Positions 8,012 through 18,491 are shown, counted from the first letter of the stretch. The stretch is 64,000 bases of DNA from Streptococcus sciuri (GCF_024814375.1 NZ_JANUXX010000001.1:248001-312000), one strand, 5' to 3'. Numbers and translations: made by a program. The notes: a model not told the origin generated them from the sequence alone.

Positions 8012-9343
8012 GTGCTTGATTTTTTTAATGCTATGGACAATCTCGTCTGGGGACCACCACTACTTATTTTACTTGTAGGGACTGGTATTTATCTATCAAT
8101 TCGCCTTGGTTTCTTGCAGATTATTCGTCTTCCAAAGGCTTTTAGGTTAATTTTTTCCAAAGATGAGGGAGAAGGTGATATTTCTAGTTTTGCAGCTTTA
8201 GCAACAGCACTAGCTGCTACTATCGGAACAGGAAATATTGTAGGAGTCGCTACCGCTATCAAAGCCGGTGGTCCAGGTGCTCTCTTTTGGATGTGGATTG
8301 CAGCTTTCTTTGGTATGGCAACAAAATACGCTGAGGGACTCCTCGCTATTAAATACCGCTCACAAGATGATAATGGTGATATTTCTGGAGGTCCTATGTA
8401 CTATATCGTCAATGGTATGGGAAAAAAATGGAAACCACTCGCCATTTTCTTTGCTTTAGCTGGTATTTTGGTCGCTTTTTTAGGGATTGGAACTTTCTCA
8501 CAAGTTAATTCTATCACTTCCTCTCTTCAAAATAGCTTTGGTTTTTCACCTGAGATAGTCAGCGTTAGCATTTCTATTATCGTTGCTATTATCATTTTTG
8601 GAGGTATTCAGTCCATATCTAGAGTTTCAGAAAGAATCGTACCTTTCATGGCAATTCTTTATATTCTTGCGACGTTAACCGTTATCTTTACACACTATAA
8701 TAACATTCTTCCTGCTATTTCACAGATTTTCAAAGGTGCTTTTACAGGTACTGCAGCTATCGGAGGATTTGCTGGTGCTACTGTCAAAGAGGCTATCCAA
8801 AAAGGTATCGCTCGTGGTGTTTTCTCCAATGAATCTGGTCTAGGATCTGCACCTATTGCGGCAGCTGCTGCCAAGACTAATGAACCTGTTGAACAAGGAC
8901 TCATCTCTATGACAGGAACTTTCATCGATACCCTCATCATTTGTACATTGACGGGGCTTTCTATCATTGTCACAGGTCAATGGACTATCAAAGGGTTGGA
9001 AGGCGCTCCACTAACACAAGCAGCTTTTTCGACTGTCTTTGGTAGTGCTGGAAATATCACACTCACACTCTGTCTCGTTCTCTTCGCTTTCACAACGATT
9101 CTTGGATGGAGTTATTATGGAGAGCGCTGCTTTGAATTTCTCTTTGGAACGAAAGGTATTTGGTTTTACCGCTCTATTTTCATCCTAATGGTTGCTGCAG
9201 GAGGATTTCTCAAGCTTGACCTCATCTGGATTATCGCAGACATTGTTAATGGTCTCATGGCACTTCCGAATCTTATTGCTCTTTTGGCACTCTCTCCTAT
9301 TATCTTTAAAGAAACAAAAAAATATTTTAATAAACAAAACTAA
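8012..9343 (+). CDS. alsT: Sodium:alanine/glycine symporter (AGCS family)
   Basis: This membrane symporter of the alanine/glycine:cation family imports small neutral amino acids with Na+. The 443 residues hold about 11 helices and the family's signature regions, including TALAATIGTGNIVGVATAI, the GGPMYYI segment and RGVFSNESGLGSAPIAAAAA. I accept the GTG start at 8012 because a GAAAGAAGG ribosome site sits 8 bases upstream; the first ATG is 21 bases further in and has no site. The riboswitch directly upstream implies glycine as an important substrate. Whether glycine turns it on or off is not read from sequence. It is monocistronic. Confidence 0.92.
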   Translation: MLDFFNAMDNLVWGPPLLILLVGTGIYLSIRLGFLQIIRLPKAFRLIFSKDEGEGDISSFAALATALAATIGTGNIVGVATAIKAGGPGALFWMWIAAFFGMATKYAEGLLAIKYRSQDDNGDISGGPMYYIVNGMGKKWKPLAIFFALAGILVAFLGIGTFSQVNSITSSLQNSFGFSPEIVSVSISIIVAIIIFGGIQSISRVSERIVPFMAILYILATLTVIFTHYNNILPAISQIFKGAFTGTAAIGGFAGATVKEAIQKGIARGVFSNESGLGSAPIAAAAAKTNEPVEQGLISMTGTFIDTLIICTLTGLSIIVTGQWTIKGLEGAPLTQAAFSTVFGSAGNITLTLCLVLFAFTTILGWSYYGERCFEFLFGTKGIWFYRSIFILMVAAGGFLKLDLIWIIADIVNGLMALPNLIALLALSPIIFKETKKYFNKQN

Positions 9344-9388
9344 ATCAGAAAACACCTCAAATCGTTATTGAGGTGTTTTCTGATTTAG
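9340..9388. terminator. Strong bidirectional terminator between alsT and pvaA
   Basis: Two perfect 21-base arms (9340-9360 and 9368-9388) surround a 7-base loop, with A/T-rich runs on both sides. It separates the convergent alsT and pvaA transcripts and its first arm overlaps the alsT stop. Confidence 0.85.
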
Positions 9389-9406
9389 TCATACTTATTT
9401 CTTTAA

Positions 9407-10006
9407 TTACCAATTGAACAAATGCATCAGCCAGAGGTTAAAATGCACTTCTCTAGCATAGTAGATATTACCACCATTTTTATAGAGACGTCCACCAGAA
9501 ATGACTGCTAAAGGATGGTGATAAAAGTAAGTCTCTCCTGTTTTATTTCCAAGGCTAGGCGCTACAATATCTCGTGAATAAGCTTTAGCTAATCCAATCG
9601 TATGTTTCTTTCCGTGTTTTGAAACATAATCAATATAACCCGTTCCAAAGTTATAAGCCTGCACAGCACTCCAAGCGTCCGTCTTCTTTTTATTAGCTAG
9701 CACAAGATTATCCGTTAACAACTTTACACCCTGTTTAATACTTTCTTTAGAGTCTATAATACTATTTGCTTGACCATCAATGCTTTCACTAGATTGCATA
9801 ACATCAAGTTCAGTTCCTTTTGTCTCTGTATAGATGATAGCTAATATCAAATCAATATTGGCATTTGTTCCATTTTCAGCTAAACTTTTCGCTACCATAC
9901 CCCTATACGTTTCGACCTTTTTAACACTTTCGTGTACAAGATAAATACGATAGCTCACAAAAATAAGGACGAAAAGGACAATGAGGCGTTTAAACCATTT
10001 AAACAT
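9407..10006 (-). CDS. pvaA: PvaA-like lysozyme/transglycosylase-fold surface protein
   Basis: The 199-residue protein has an N-terminal membrane anchor (residues 6-24, IVLFVLIFVSY) and a lysozyme-like domain. The likely catalytic glutamate lies in AIIYTETKGTELDVMQSSES, and the AVQAYNFGTGYIDYV segment fits the goose-lysozyme/transglycosylase superfamily. Homologues are the pneumococcal vaccine antigen A proteins, cell-wall-associated putative peptidoglycan hydrolases. I start it at the ATG at 10006, one base after the upstream stop, because the longer frame would overlap the upstream gene without a ribosome site. It is the last gene of the glyA cluster. Confidence 0.8.
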   Translation of the reverse strand: MFKWFKRLIVLFVLIFVSYRIYLVHESVKKVETYRGMVAKSLAENGTNANIDLILAIIYTETKGTELDVMQSSESIDGQANSIIDSKESIKQGVKLLTDNLVLANKKKTDAWSAVQAYNFGTGYIDYVSKHGKKHTIGLAKAYSRDIVAPSLGNKTGETYFYHHPLAVISGGRLYKNGGNIYYAREVHFNLWLMHLFNW

Positions 10007-10007
10007 A

Positions 10008-10985
10008 CTATTTACTTCTGATATCTTCAACATTTTTGATAAGGATAGAGTAAGTACCATCTTGATTTTGAATAAACTCAACGGATTCGGCATCTTCATA
10101 GACATTATTAGGCACAATTAGCTCAATACCATTTGACAAGGACAGCTTCTGATTTTCTAGCTTTTTAGCCTGCCGTGAATAATCAATATCAGAAACAGAA
10201 ATACTATCTGGAATCTCTTCTTTCAACTCATTTACAAAAGTCAAACGAGCGGTAAGATTATTCTCAAAGAGTTGGTTAGCAAGCTTTTCGGGTGAAATCT
10301 CTTGCTCCTCTTCGAGGTTCGTGTAGAGAGTAGACTTCATCTTACTATGAAAATTAAAGTCATCTTGATTAAAATTTTCAGCGATTTTTTGTGCTGTTTT
10401 TTCAACCTGCTGAATAGCTTTTTTAACAGATTGTCTAGGTTTTACTTGTAATAAATATTTTGAAAAATAGTGCGTAAAACTGCCGTTATGTTTTAAGCGC
10501 TTTTCGATAAGATAATAATCTCTTGTTACACGATTGACAACAACCCCTTCATCAGGTGTATGCGTAGCTGATGGGAGGTTATTTTGTGTGATTTTGATAG
10601 GAGTGTCACTGCCAATATCAATATGTGCTAAATGTTCACGCAAAGTCACTCGTAAAAAGGCAAAGTGCTCAACACCATCTTTGTCAAACTGAATGAAAAT
10701 CAAATCATTAGTTTTTTGTTCCTCTGAGAGAATAAATTCTTCTCGCCATAACTTTGCAATTTTTTGCGAAGAGGCCATAAGATCCTTTTCCAAATAACTC
10801 CAAAAGACGTTATCTGGAGTAAAATTACCTCGTTTGGCTTCCTCAGTAAATACTTTAGATAATTTTTTCCGAAAATATTCATCTAGTTTGGGTGTAATAG
10901 CAATAGGTGTATCTGAAAAATAGAGTTCTGTATCGTTTGGCGAAAACTGATGAATAATGATCTGCTTAATATAAAGGTCAATCAT
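10008..10985 (-). CDS. Nucleoid-associated protein, NdpA/YejK-like
   Basis: The 325 residues begin with [20 protein letters not shown], the typical start of the NdpA/YejK nucleoid-associated family, whose members bind DNA in the cytoplasm. The protein is soluble and highly charged, with no membrane segment. Its ATG overlaps the glyA stop (ATGA), so it is co-translated with glyA; pvaA follows directly. The glyA - nucleoid protein - pvaA order is common in streptococci. The molecular role in Gram-positive bacteria is poorly defined, so I give no gene symbol. Confidence 0.75.
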   Translation of the reverse strand: MIDLYIKQIIIHQFSPNDTELYFSDTPIAITPKLDEYFRKKLSKVFTEEAKRGNFTPDNVFWSYLEKDLMASSQKIAKLWREEFILSEEQKTNDLIFIQFDKDGVEHFAFLRVTLREHLAHIDIGSDTPIKITQNNLPSATHTPDEGVVVNRVTRDYYLIEKRLKHNGSFTHYFSKYLLQVKPRQSVKKAIQQVEKTAQKIAENFNQDDFNFHSKMKSTLYTNLEEEQEISPEKLANQLFENNLTARLTFVNELKEEIPDSISVSDIDYSRQAKKLENQKLSLSNGIELIVPNNVYEDAESVEFIQNQDGTYSILIKNVEDIRSK

Positions 10986-12247
10986 CGTCCTAGTCCTTTG
11001 TAAAGCGGAAAGGCATTAGTCAACTGATCAATCTCACTACGTACTTCAGTAAGTATCTTTTGATTATCATAATTTTCAAGCGCTCTAACCATTAAATTGG
11101 CAATTTGACGTGCTTCTGTGATACCCATACCACGACTGGTGATTGCAGGTGAACCTATGCGGATACCTGAAGTTTTAAATGGTGATAACGTTTCAAATGG
11201 AATGGAGTTTTTATTGAGTGTGATATTGACGGATTCTAATATATTTTGTGCCACCTTACCATTTTCAACGACCTTGGTTACATCTACTAAAAAGAGATGA
11301 TTGTCTGTACCGCCAGAGATAACACGAAAATAATCATGCTGATTAAAAACCTCAGCCATTGCACAAGCATTATCTAAAACAGCCTGACCATATTCCTTAA
11401 AAGATGAATCTAGTGCTTCTTTAAAGGCAACTGCTTTAGCAGCGATGACATGCTCAAGCGGACCTCCTTGAAGACCTGGGAAAACGGCTGAATTAATCTT
11501 TTTAGCAAGTGTTTCATCGTTTGTTAAGAGCATACCACCACGAGGACCACGGAGAGTTTTGTGTGTTGTAGTCGTTGTGATGTGAGCGTAAGGTACAGGA
11601 CTTGGGTGATGCCCTGAGGCAATCAAACCTGCGATATGTGCCATATCAACCATGAGGTAAGCTCCAACGCTGTCGGCAATTTCACGGAATTTTGCGAAAT
11701 CAATGATACGAGAGTATGCTGAAGCTCCAGCAACTATCAACTTCGGTTTCTCTTTTTTTGCTAAATCAAAGATAGCATCATAATCAAGATATTCAGTTTC
11801 TTTGTCAACATTGTAAGGCACAAAGCGATAAGTCTGCCCTGAGAAGCTAACCGCTGCACCGTGTGTTAAATGACCACCTGCTGCTAAATCCATTCCTAAT
11901 ACAGTATCACCAGGCTTAATAAGAGCCATGTAAGCCGCAGCATTAGCCTGACTACCAGAATGTGGTTGAACATTGACAAACTCTGCACCAAACAAACGTT
12001 TGGCACGTTCAATGGCTAAGTTTTCAACTACATCAACACAATCTGTTCCACCATAGTAGCGCTTTCCAGGGTATCCCTCGGCATATTTATTCGTTAAAAC
12101 AGTACCTTGGGCTGCCATAACAGCTTTTGAGACGACGTTTTCAGATGCGATAAGTTCAATATTATTTTGCTGGCGAAACTCCTCTCTCGCAATAGCTTCC
12201 CATACTTCGGGATCAAATGCTCTGTAATCCTCTTTGTCAAAAATCAT
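10982..12247 (-). CDS. glyA: Serine hydroxymethyltransferase
   Basis: GlyA interconverts serine and glycine while charging tetrahydrofolate with a one-carbon unit, feeding purine, thymidylate and methionine synthesis. The 421 residues fit the usual length. The PLP lysine is in [15 protein letters not shown] near residue 230, and the N-terminal IELIASEN and [13 protein letters not shown] motifs are present. A GGAGG ribosome site precedes ATG 12247. It lies in a run prfA-prmC-tsaC-glyA with short gaps and overlaps the next gene by 4 bases. As the main glycine source it complements the glycine-riboswitch symporter 1.6 kb away. Confidence 0.97.
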   Translation of the reverse strand: MIFDKEDYRAFDPEVWEAIAREEFRQQNNIELIASENVVSKAVMAAQGTVLTNKYAEGYPGKRYYGGTDCVDVVENLAIERAKRLFGAEFVNVQPHSGSQANAAAYMALIKPGDTVLGMDLAAGGHLTHGAAVSFSGQTYRFVPYNVDKETEYLDYDAIFDLAKKEKPKLIVAGASAYSRIIDFAKFREIADSVGAYLMVDMAHIAGLIASGHHPSPVPYAHITTTTTHKTLRGPRGGMLLTNDETLAKKINSAVFPGLQGGPLEHVIAAKAVAFKEALDSSFKEYGQAVLDNACAMAEVFNQHDYFRVISGGTDNHLFLVDVTKVVENGKVAQNILESVNITLNKNSIPFETLSPFKTSGIRIGSPAITSRGMGITEARQIANLMVRALENYDNQKILTEVRSEIDQLTNAFPLYKGLGR

Positions 12248-12287
12248 TATATTACCTCCATGGTTATATCAACAGAACAAAATGTTC

Positions 12288-12884
12288 TTAATCAAAAATT
12301 AGTTCAGGAACAGCTTTTATCAGTTGTTCCTGGGTAATCATACCTTGTCGCAAAATTTTTGCCTTAACTTGTGAAATATCTAAAATAGTAGAGTCTCTAC
12401 CAGTAATTACCGAGTCATCCTCATAGCCTAAGACTTGATGGTTAAACTCTGTCATAATAGTCTCAAAAACAGTCCCACTTTTTTTTCCTGAAAAATTGGC
12501 TGACGGTCCTATCAAGGGTCCTTCGGATCGGATGATATCAAGTGTTTTAGGGTGATTAGGAACTCTAAAACCAACGGTATCGTAGCCAGAATTTATCCAA
12601 GTAGGCACTTTATCATTAGATCGCAGAATAATAGTCAAAGCTCCCGGTAAAAAAGCATCGTAGAGTTTTCTCAAAAAAAAGGGCTGTTGAGAAGAATAGG
12701 CTAAAATTTCATCGAAAGAGCTGACGTTAAGGTTCATTGCCTTGTCACGTGGACGCTTTTTTAAACGATAAACGTAATCAACAGCCTCTTCCTCCATCGC
12801 CTTAGCAAATAGACCGTAGACCGTTTCTGTCGGCAAAACAATAGCTTTCTTTTTTTTCAACTCAGCAATCAATTGTGAGTTCAT
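12288..12884 (-). CDS. tsaC: L-threonylcarbamoyladenylate synthase (Sua5/YrdC/YciO family)
   Basis: The enzyme makes threonylcarbamoyl-AMP, the donor for the t6A modification at position 37 of ANN-decoding tRNAs. The 198 residues carry the family hallmarks: PTETVYGLFA near residue 20, KKRPRDKAMNLNV for nucleotide binding, and GPSANFSGKKSG near residue 125. It is the short form without the Sua5 C-terminal domain. Its start overlaps the end of prmC by 23 bases, so the two are translationally coupled, an arrangement common in Firmicutes. Confidence 0.93.
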   Translation of the reverse strand: MNSQLIAELKKKKAIVLPTETVYGLFAKAMEEEAVDYVYRLKKRPRDKAMNLNVSSFDEILAYSSQQPFFLRKLYDAFLPGALTIILRSNDKVPTWINSGYDTVGFRVPNHPKTLDIIRSEGPLIGPSANFSGKKSGTVFETIMTEFNHQVLGYEDDSVITGRDSTILDISQVKAKILRQGMITQEQLIKAVPELIFD

Positions 12885-13707
12885 CTAGTACCACCATCCT
12901 ATCTTTGCCAAACATATCTTTTATTATGCGCACTCTGGCTTTGGGAAATTGTGTCTGCAATAACTCCGTAAGATGTTCTCCCTGCTTATAACCAATCTCA
13001 AAGTAAAGTTTTCCTTTTGAAGTAAGGTGAGTGCTGACTTCATTGATAATTTGTCGATAAATAGCATAACCGTCTTCTGCAGCAAATAGAGCGTTATGAG
13101 GCTCCGATGTTAAAACATTCACATCAACTTCTTCTTTATCACTCTCTGCAATATAGGGTGGATTTGATACGATAATATCAAATTTTCCTCTAATATGACG
13201 AAAAACATCTGATTGTATAAAGGAGACATCAAGTGCGAGAGTAGCTGCATTTTTCTTCGCTACATCAAGTGCTTCTTGCGAGAAATCGCTTGCTATCACA
13301 TCCCAGTTTGGACATTGTTTTTTGAGCGCTAACGCAATCGCTCCACTTCCTGTACCAATATCCAAAACTTTACAAGCTTTAGCAGAATTTTCGCTAATAA
13401 TCAAATCAACCAACTCTTCAGTTTCCGGTCGTGGAATAAGAACTCGCTCATCCACACAAAGTATTATACCACAAAAATACGCATAACCTAAAATATACTG
13501 AGCCGGCTTATGACGAGCTAGCTGATAGTAAATATCCTCAAGTAAAGAAAAATCACCTGCAGTTATTTGGTGGTTTTGATGTAAAAGATAGTCGAGTGTT
13601 GTCCATTTTTTTAACTCTCTAAAGACAAAGACTAGCGACTCGCTTTCTTCTCCCACAGCGATTAATTTTTGTTGATAAGTTTCAAAAGCTTGTGCGTAAT
13701 TCATCAT
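12862..13707 (-). CDS. prmC: Peptide chain release factor N5-glutamine methyltransferase
   Basis: PrmC methylates the glutamine of the GGQ motif of release factors, raising termination efficiency. The 281 residues show an N-terminal helical domain, the SAM-binding motif [15 protein letters not shown] near residue 115, and the catalytic substrate motif NPPYIAESD near residue 185. Its substrate gene prfA lies directly upstream and overlaps it by 4 bases. Two adjacent ATG codons are possible starts; both give essentially the same protein. Confidence 0.95.
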   Translation of the reverse strand: MMNYAQAFETYQQKLIAVGEESESLVFVFRELKKWTTLDYLLHQNHQITAGDFSLLEDIYYQLARHKPAQYILGYAYFCGIILCVDERVLIPRPETEELVDLIISENSAKACKVLDIGTGSGAIALALKKQCPNWDVIASDFSQEALDVAKKNAATLALDVSFIQSDVFRHIRGKFDIIVSNPPYIAESDKEEVDVNVLTSEPHNALFAAEDGYAIYRQIINEVSTHLTSKGKLYFEIGYKQGEHLTELLQTQFPKARVRIIKDMFGKDRMVVLDELTIDC

Positions 13708-14783
13708 TGGTTGAGTTTTTCGAGTTTTTGCGTTTGATCGTAGAGGACAAGCGCAGCAATGACCTCATCTAACTTACCAGACAAAATGCTATCAAGCTTT
13801 TGCAAAGTCAATCCGATACGGTGATCGGTGACACGGTTTTGTGGGAAATTATAGGTACGAATACGCTCTGAACGGTCACCCGTACCGATGGTTGACTTAC
13901 GCTCCGCATCCTGCTCGTCTTGAGCAATTTGTGCAAAGTGATCTGCCACTCGAGCACGAATAATTTTCATCGCCTTATCTCTATTTTTTTGCTGTGTTCT
14001 CTCTTCTTGCATTTCAACTTTGATATTTGTCGGCAAATGGACGATACGCACAGCGGTTGCAACTTTATTGACATTTTGCCCACCAGCACCAGAAGCATGG
14101 TAGATGTCAATCCGAAGATCTTTAGGATCAATATCATATTCTACTTCTTCGATTTCTGGCATAACAAGAACTGTCGCTGTGGAAGTGTGGACACGACCTT
14201 GGCTTTCTGTCACAGGTACACGTTGCACACGGTGCGCACCTGATTCATATTTTAACTTAGAATAAACAGATTGACCCGATACCATAGCAACAACTTCTTT
14301 GATTCCACCGACACCGTTAACCGATGTTTCCATAATCTCAAAGCGCCAACCTTGACTTTCGGCATACTTTTGGTACATATTAAGCAAATCTCCTGCAAAC
14401 AAAGCCGCCTCATCTCCACCTGCTGCTCCTCGAATTTCAAGAATGATATTTTTATCATCGTTTGGATCTTTTGGAAGCAGTAAAATCTTGAGCTTCTCTT
14501 CATACTTTTCTTTTGCTTCCTTTGCTTCCTTGAGCTCTTCTTTTGCCATCTCTTCGAGTTCGCTATCACCAGAAGCATCCTTAATCATCTCTTCAGCATC
14601 CGTGATATTTTGTAATATCTTTTTATAATCACGATAAACGGCAACGGTCTCACGTGTATTAGCTTCCTCTTTTGATAATACCATAAAGCGCTTAGTATCT
14701 AAAACAATCTCAGGATCGCTTAACAATTCACCAAGCTCTTCATAGCGATCTTCAATGGCTTGTAATTGATCATAGATATTCAT
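13704..14783 (-). CDS. prfA: Peptide chain release factor 1
   Basis: RF1 recognises UAA and UAG stop codons in the ribosomal A site and triggers peptide release. The 359 residues match the family. The catalytic GGQ lies in [18 protein letters not shown] near residue 235, and the codon-recognition region contains the RF1-type PVTES (PxT) motif. Transcription appears to run on from tdk 31 bases upstream. RF1 reads the amber codons that now interrupt radC and the plasmid rep fragment in this window, so both would be terminated efficiently. Confidence 0.97.
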   Translation of the reverse strand: MNIYDQLQAIEDRYEELGELLSDPEIVLDTKRFMVLSKEEANTRETVAVYRDYKKILQNITDAEEMIKDASGDSELEEMAKEELKEAKEAKEKYEEKLKILLLPKDPNDDKNIILEIRGAAGGDEAALFAGDLLNMYQKYAESQGWRFEIMETSVNGVGGIKEVVAMVSGQSVYSKLKYESGAHRVQRVPVTESQGRVHTSTATVLVMPEIEEVEYDIDPKDLRIDIYHASGAGGQNVNKVATAVRIVHLPTNIKVEMQEERTQQKNRDKAMKIIRARVADHFAQIAQDEQDAERKSTIGTGDRSERIRTYNFPQNRVTDHRIGLTLQKLDSILSGKLDEVIAALVLYDQTQKLEKLNQ

Positions 14784-14814
14784 AGTGGTTATGTCTCCTT
14801 AGCTGTTAGTCATT

Positions 14815-15408
14815 TTAAGCAGATTGATTTGATAAATTGGGATGAAAATAATGTCTACGACAAACAGGAATATAGGTTTCATTCCCACCGATTTGAATTT
14901 GCTGTCCATGATAAATCGGATTCCCATTTTCCGTACGTAAGACCATGGTTGCTTTTTTAGAACAAAATTGGCAGATAGTCTTAATCTCCTCAATCTTATC
15001 TGCTAGAAGCAACAAATGTTTTGATCCTTCAAAAAGTTCATTTTGAAAATCATTTTTTAGTCCAAATGCCATGACAGGGATGTCATACTCATCTACCAAA
15101 CGTGCAAAATCATAAACATTTTGCTTGCTTAAAAACTGACACTCATCAATCAAAACACAATAAGGTTTTTCTGGCAATCGCCCCACTAGACCAATAATAT
15201 CTGTCTCCTTTGAGATTGGGATGGCCGCACGTCTCATACCAATCCGACTCGAGATAACACCAATACCATCACGTGTATCTAGAGCACTCGTCATAATAAC
15301 AATCGGTTTTCCCTGTTCTTCGTAATTGTGCGCTACTTTTAAAATTTCAATGGTCTTCCCAGAATTCATAGTTCCGTATTTGTAGTAGAGTTGTGCCAAA
15401 ACACTCAA
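14815..15408 (-). CDS. tdk: Thymidine kinase
   Basis: Tdk phosphorylates thymidine to dTMP in the salvage pathway. The sequence shows the P-loop GTMNSGKT near the N-terminus, the DECQFLSKQ Walker B region and the structural zinc cysteines (CQFCSKK and CRRHYF). About 197 residues, as usual. No ATG exists near the start. I choose the TTG at 15408, 5 bases after AGAAGG; a GTG two codons upstream abuts the ribosome site and a TTG three codons downstream is 14 bases away but gives the N-terminus seen in relatives. The exact start is therefore uncertain. Confidence 0.9.
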   Translation of the reverse strand: MSVLAQLYYKYGTMNSGKTIEILKVAHNYEEQGKPIVIMTSALDTRDGIGVISSRIGMRRAAIPISKETDIIGLVGRLPEKPYCVLIDECQFLSKQNVYDFARLVDEYDIPVMAFGLKNDFQNELFEGSKHLLLLADKIEEIKTICQFCSKKATMVLRTENGNPIYHGQQIQIGGNETYIPVCRRHYFHPNLSNQSA

Positions 15409-15475
15409 TCTCACCTTCTAATATAATCCTACTTATTATATCAAAAAAGATACTATCATGCTACTCTATTCAAAC

Positions 15476-15503
15476 AAAAACCTCTTAACAAAAAGTCAAG
15501 AGG
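15476..15503 (-). terminator. Terminator of the xpt-pbuX operon
   Basis: On the minus strand CCTCTT and AAGAGG pair around a T-rich 11-base loop and are followed by TTTTTG, directly after pbuX. Confidence 0.7.
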
Positions 15504-15509
15504 TTGCAC

Positions 15510-16781
15510 TTATTTAATCGGTTCTTTTCCGTTAAAGAGTAAATTTAATAGTATAGAACAGAGTGTCGCAATAACGATTCCATTTGTCAAAAACATTTGT
15601 GCATTAGTTGGTAAACTATCAAAAAGGTTAGTTCTGTTAAAACCTACTCCGGCTGCAATTGAAACCGCTGCAACAATAAGATTATGCTCATTTTTCTTGA
15701 AATCAACAGTATGCAAAATCTGAATACCTTGAGTAGATACCATACCAAACATGACTAACATACCACCCCCAAGCACAGGACTTGGAATCATTTGCGCTAG
15801 CGCTCCAAATTTTGGAAGCAAACCTAAGATGATTAAAAATAAAGCAGTATAATAAATAGGACGCCGTGTACGAATACCCGATAACTGCACTAATCCAACA
15901 TTTTGTGAAAAACCTGTGTATGGAAAAGTATTGAAAAGACCACCAAGCAAAACAGCGATTCCTTCTGAACGGTAACCATTTCTAAGACGCTTGCTATCCA
16001 ATGTTTCTTCTGTGATATCAGCTAGAGCGAGGTAAACTCCAGTTGACTCTACCAAAGAGACAATCGCAATGATACACATCATGATAATAGAAGATAACTC
16101 AAACTTTGGTAAACCAAAGTAAAATGGTGTCGGCACATGGATAAGAGGGGCTTGTGCAACTGCAGAAAAGTCAACCAATCCCATAAATGATGCAATAACA
16201 GTCCCTGCAACTAATCCAATCAAAATAGAAATGGATTTGACAAAACCAGTTGTAAACTTATGAAGTAATAAAATAATGACAACCGTCAGAAGAGAAAGGA
16301 TTAAGCTAGTGCTAGTGGGGGACTTTGCATTGTCCCCCATATTGCCAATAGCAACAGAGATAAGAGTCAAACCAATGGTTGTGATGACTGATCCTGTCAC
16401 AATAGGTGGGAAAAAAACAGCAATCTTTGAAAAAACACCAGCAATAGCGATTACAAAAATACCTGAAGCTATCAAAGCACCAAACATCGTACCACTACCA
16501 TGTTTTGCTCCAATTATAGACAATGGCGCTACCGATTGAAAAGCTACTCCTAAAACAACTGGTAGACCAACACCAAAATGCTTACGCAACTGCACCTGCA
16601 AAAAAGTAGCTATCCCACACATGAAAATATCCGTAGAGATGAGGTAAGTCAGTTGTTCTGATGAATAATTCAGCGCTGTTGCTATCATGATAGGAACTAG
16701 GATAGAGCCAGAGTACATAGCAAGTAAATGTTGAAGCCCCAAAATGGCAGCTTGAGAATGTTTTTGTTCGTTTAATTCCAT
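15510..16781 (-). CDS. pbuX: Xanthine permease (NCS2 family)
   Basis: An NCS2 symporter that imports xanthine for conversion by the Xpt encoded just upstream. The 423-residue protein has about 13-14 hydrophobic helices and the purine-type motifs VESTGVYLALAD and FNTFPYTGFSQNVGLVQLSG, distinct from the uracil-type permease at 3.5 kb. I start it at the ATG at 16781, which follows the xpt TAA after one base; a start 20 codons earlier would lie inside xpt. It shares the guanine-riboswitch-controlled transcript with xpt and ends at a terminator. Confidence 0.92.
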   Translation of the reverse strand: MELNEQKHSQAAILGLQHLLAMYSGSILVPIMIATALNYSSEQLTYLISTDIFMCGIATFLQVQLRKHFGVGLPVVLGVAFQSVAPLSIIGAKHGSGTMFGALIASGIFVIAIAGVFSKIAVFFPPIVTGSVITTIGLTLISVAIGNMGDNAKSPTSTSLILSLLTVVIILLLHKFTTGFVKSISILIGLVAGTVIASFMGLVDFSAVAQAPLIHVPTPFYFGLPKFELSSIIMMCIIAIVSLVESTGVYLALADITEETLDSKRLRNGYRSEGIAVLLGGLFNTFPYTGFSQNVGLVQLSGIRTRRPIYYTALFLIILGLLPKFGALAQMIPSPVLGGGMLVMFGMVSTQGIQILHTVDFKKNEHNLIVAAVSIAAGVGFNRTNLFDSLPTNAQMFLTNGIVIATLCSILLNLLFNGKEPIK

Positions 16782-16782
16782 T

Positions 16783-17364
16783 TTACGCATCCGCCTCCAT
16801 AAAAGTAATGTGACCTTGTTCAAGTGATTGTAAACGGACAAGAGAAGTAATTTTAATCCCTTCTTTTTCTAAGAATTGACGCCCATCTTGGAAAGATTTC
16901 TCAATAACAATTCCAATACCAGCTACCCTTGCGCCAGCTTGTTCAATAATATTAATCAATCCCTTGGCTGCTTGTCCATTTGCTAAAATATCATCCACGA
17001 TTAAGACTACATCATCTTGATTCAAAAACTTGCTAGCAATAGACACCTGACTGGTTGTTTGCTTGGTAAAAGAATAAACATCAGCACTTAAAATACCATC
17101 TGTCATGGTGATGTTTTTAGCTTTTTTCGCAAAAATCATTGGCACCTGCATGGCTTCCGCAGTATAGAGCGCTGGGGCAATCCCTGAGGCTTCAATGGTG
17201 ACAATCTTTGTAATGCCAGCATTTTTGTAAGCTTCTGAGAAAACTTTTCCAATTTCTCTCATTAAGCCAGTATCCACTTGATGCGTTAAAAAACTGTCTA
17301 CTTTTAAAACAGTGTCACTCAAAACACTACCGTCTTTGATGATACGTTCTTCTAATAATTTCAT
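16783..17364 (-). CDS. xpt: Xanthine phosphoribosyltransferase
   Basis: Xpt converts xanthine and PRPP to XMP in purine salvage. The 193 residues contain the PRPP-binding motif [17 protein letters not shown] near residue 130 and the IEASGIAPA segment typical of Gram-positive Xpt proteins. The ATG at 17364 has a GGAGG ribosome site. It lies behind a guanine riboswitch and terminator, and the permease pbuX follows after one base, so uptake and conversion of xanthine are produced together when guanine is scarce. Confidence 0.95.
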   Translation of the reverse strand: MKLLEERIIKDGSVLSDTVLKVDSFLTHQVDTGLMREIGKVFSEAYKNAGITKIVTIEASGIAPALYTAEAMQVPMIFAKKAKNITMTDGILSADVYSFTKQTTSQVSIASKFLNQDDVVLIVDDILANGQAAKGLINIIEQAGARVAGIGIVIEKSFQDGRQFLEKEGIKITSLVRLQSLEQGHITFMEADA

Positions 17365-17375
17365 TTTTCCTCCAC

Positions 17376-17406
17376 AAAATTAAAAAGGTTAAGAACTTTC
17401 TTAACC
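17376..17406 (-). terminator. Terminator controlled by the guanine riboswitch
   Basis: AGGTTAAGAA and TTCTTAACCT form a perfect 10-bp stem with a 2-base spacer (in effect a loop of 4 or more) followed by TTTTTAATTTT, between the aptamer and xpt. Confidence 0.85.
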
Positions 17407-17435
17407 TCATCTTACATTCTACCAGTAGCAAAGCT

Positions 17436-17501
17436 ACCTCATTGTTAGACATTTACGGTGTCTTGTAGAAACGTTGAGCCTATTCTCAACATAAATAAGG
17501 T
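17436..17501 (-). promoter_or_regulatory. Guanine-sensing purine riboswitch aptamer
   Basis: The three-way-junction consensus is clear: P1 ACCTTAT with ATGAGGT, P2 GTTGAG with CTCAAC, the J2/3 GTTTCTAC core, and P3 AGACA with TGTCT enclosing CCGTAAA. The discriminator base in the J3/1 segment (AACAATG) is C, which specifies guanine rather than adenine. It lies only 6 bases after the guaC stop codon. Confidence 0.93.
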
Positions 17502-17507
17502 TTTTTG

Positions 17508-18491
17508 TTAGATAGAATCGCCATTCCAAATGGAATTTTTGACGATAACATAGTCCACATGACGTAGACTTTCAAGATCTCTTCCCCCAGCATAGGAGAT
17601 AGAGCTTTGTAGATCTTGTTGCATTTCAATCAAAGTGTCAGAGAGATGCCCCTTAATCGGAAGAAGGATTTTTTTACCTTCAACATTTTTATGCTCACCT
17701 TTTTGATATTCAGATGCTGAACCATAATATTCCTTGAAATCTTCACCATCTACTCTTACTAACTTTCCAGGACTCTCCAAATGTCCAGCAAAAAGAGATC
17801 CAATCATGACCATTGTCGCTCCAAAGCGAATAGATTTGGCAATATCACCGTTTGTACGAATTCCTCCATCGGCGATAATAGGTTTCCTAGCAGCCTTAGC
17901 ACACCAACGCAAAGCTGCTAGTTGCCAGCCACCTGTACCAAAGCCAGTTTTGACCTTAGTAATGCAGACCTTTCCAGGACCAATCCCCACTTTCGTTGCA
18001 TCTGCACCAGCATTTTCTAAATCACGAACCGCCGAAGGAGTACCAACATTACCTGCTATAACAAAAGTTTCAGGTAGCTCCATCTTGATATGCTGAATCA
18101 TTTGAATCACACTATCTGCATGTCCGTGAGCAATATCAATAGTGATAAACTCAGGAGCATCGTCCTTTAGTGAGCGAATAAAGTCATATTCATAGTCTTT
18201 GACACCAACAGAAATAGAGGCAACCAACCCTTTACTGTGCATACGCTTAATAAATGGTTTACGCACTTTTTCATCAAAACGATGCATGATATAAAAATAA
18301 CCTTCTGTTGCCAATTTTTCTGCAATAGACTCGTCAATGATAGTTTGCATATTAGCCGGAACGACAGGCATTTTAAAACGATACTTACCAAGTTCTACAC
18401 TAGTATCAGCCTCTATACGACTCTTAACGATACATTTATTGGGAACAAGCTGGATATCCTCATAATCAAAAACAGGGATATCATTTAACAT
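17508..18491 (-). CDS. guaC: GMP reductase
   Basis: GuaC reduces GMP to IMP with NADPH, allowing guanine nucleotides to be turned into adenine nucleotides. The 327 residues form one IMPDH/GMPR TIM barrel without CBS domains. The catalytic cysteine is in [17 protein letters not shown] and the GMP-binding region [13 protein letters not shown] follows; the length and GKVCITK match the short Gram-positive GMPR type. It has its own strong promoter. The xpt riboswitch follows 6 bases after its stop, so the xpt promoter either lies inside guaC or the two are read together. Confidence 0.94.
   Translation of the reverse strand: MLNDIPVFDYEDIQLVPNKCIVKSRIEADTSVELGKYRFKMPVVPANMQTIIDESIAEKLATEGYFYIMHRFDEKVRKPFIKRMHSKGLVASISVGVKDYEYDFIRSLKDDAPEFITIDIAHGHADSVIQMIQHIKMELPETFVIAGNVGTPSAVRDLENAGADATKVGIGPGKVCITKVKTGFGTGGWQLAALRWCAKAARKPIIADGGIRTNGDIAKSIRFGATMVMIGSLFAGHLESPGKLVRVDGEDFKEYYGSASEYQKGEHKNVEGKKILLPIKGHLSDTLIEMQQDLQSSISYAGGRDLESLRHVDYVIVKNSIWNGDSI

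Noticed and set aside
9340..9388. The 21-bp palindrome as an insertion-sequence end or attachment site.
   Set aside because: It sits between convergent genes with T runs on both sides and is fully explained as a bidirectional terminator.
10007..10117. A 37-residue N-terminal extension of PvaA overlapping the nucleoid-protein gene.
   Set aside because: It has no ribosome site and lies in the neighbour's coding end; the ATG at 10006 gives the expected membrane anchor.
14443..14628. Serine-rich plus-strand frame opposite prfA.
   Set aside because: It is the antisense of the acidic Glu/Lys-rich helix of RF1; composition explains it.
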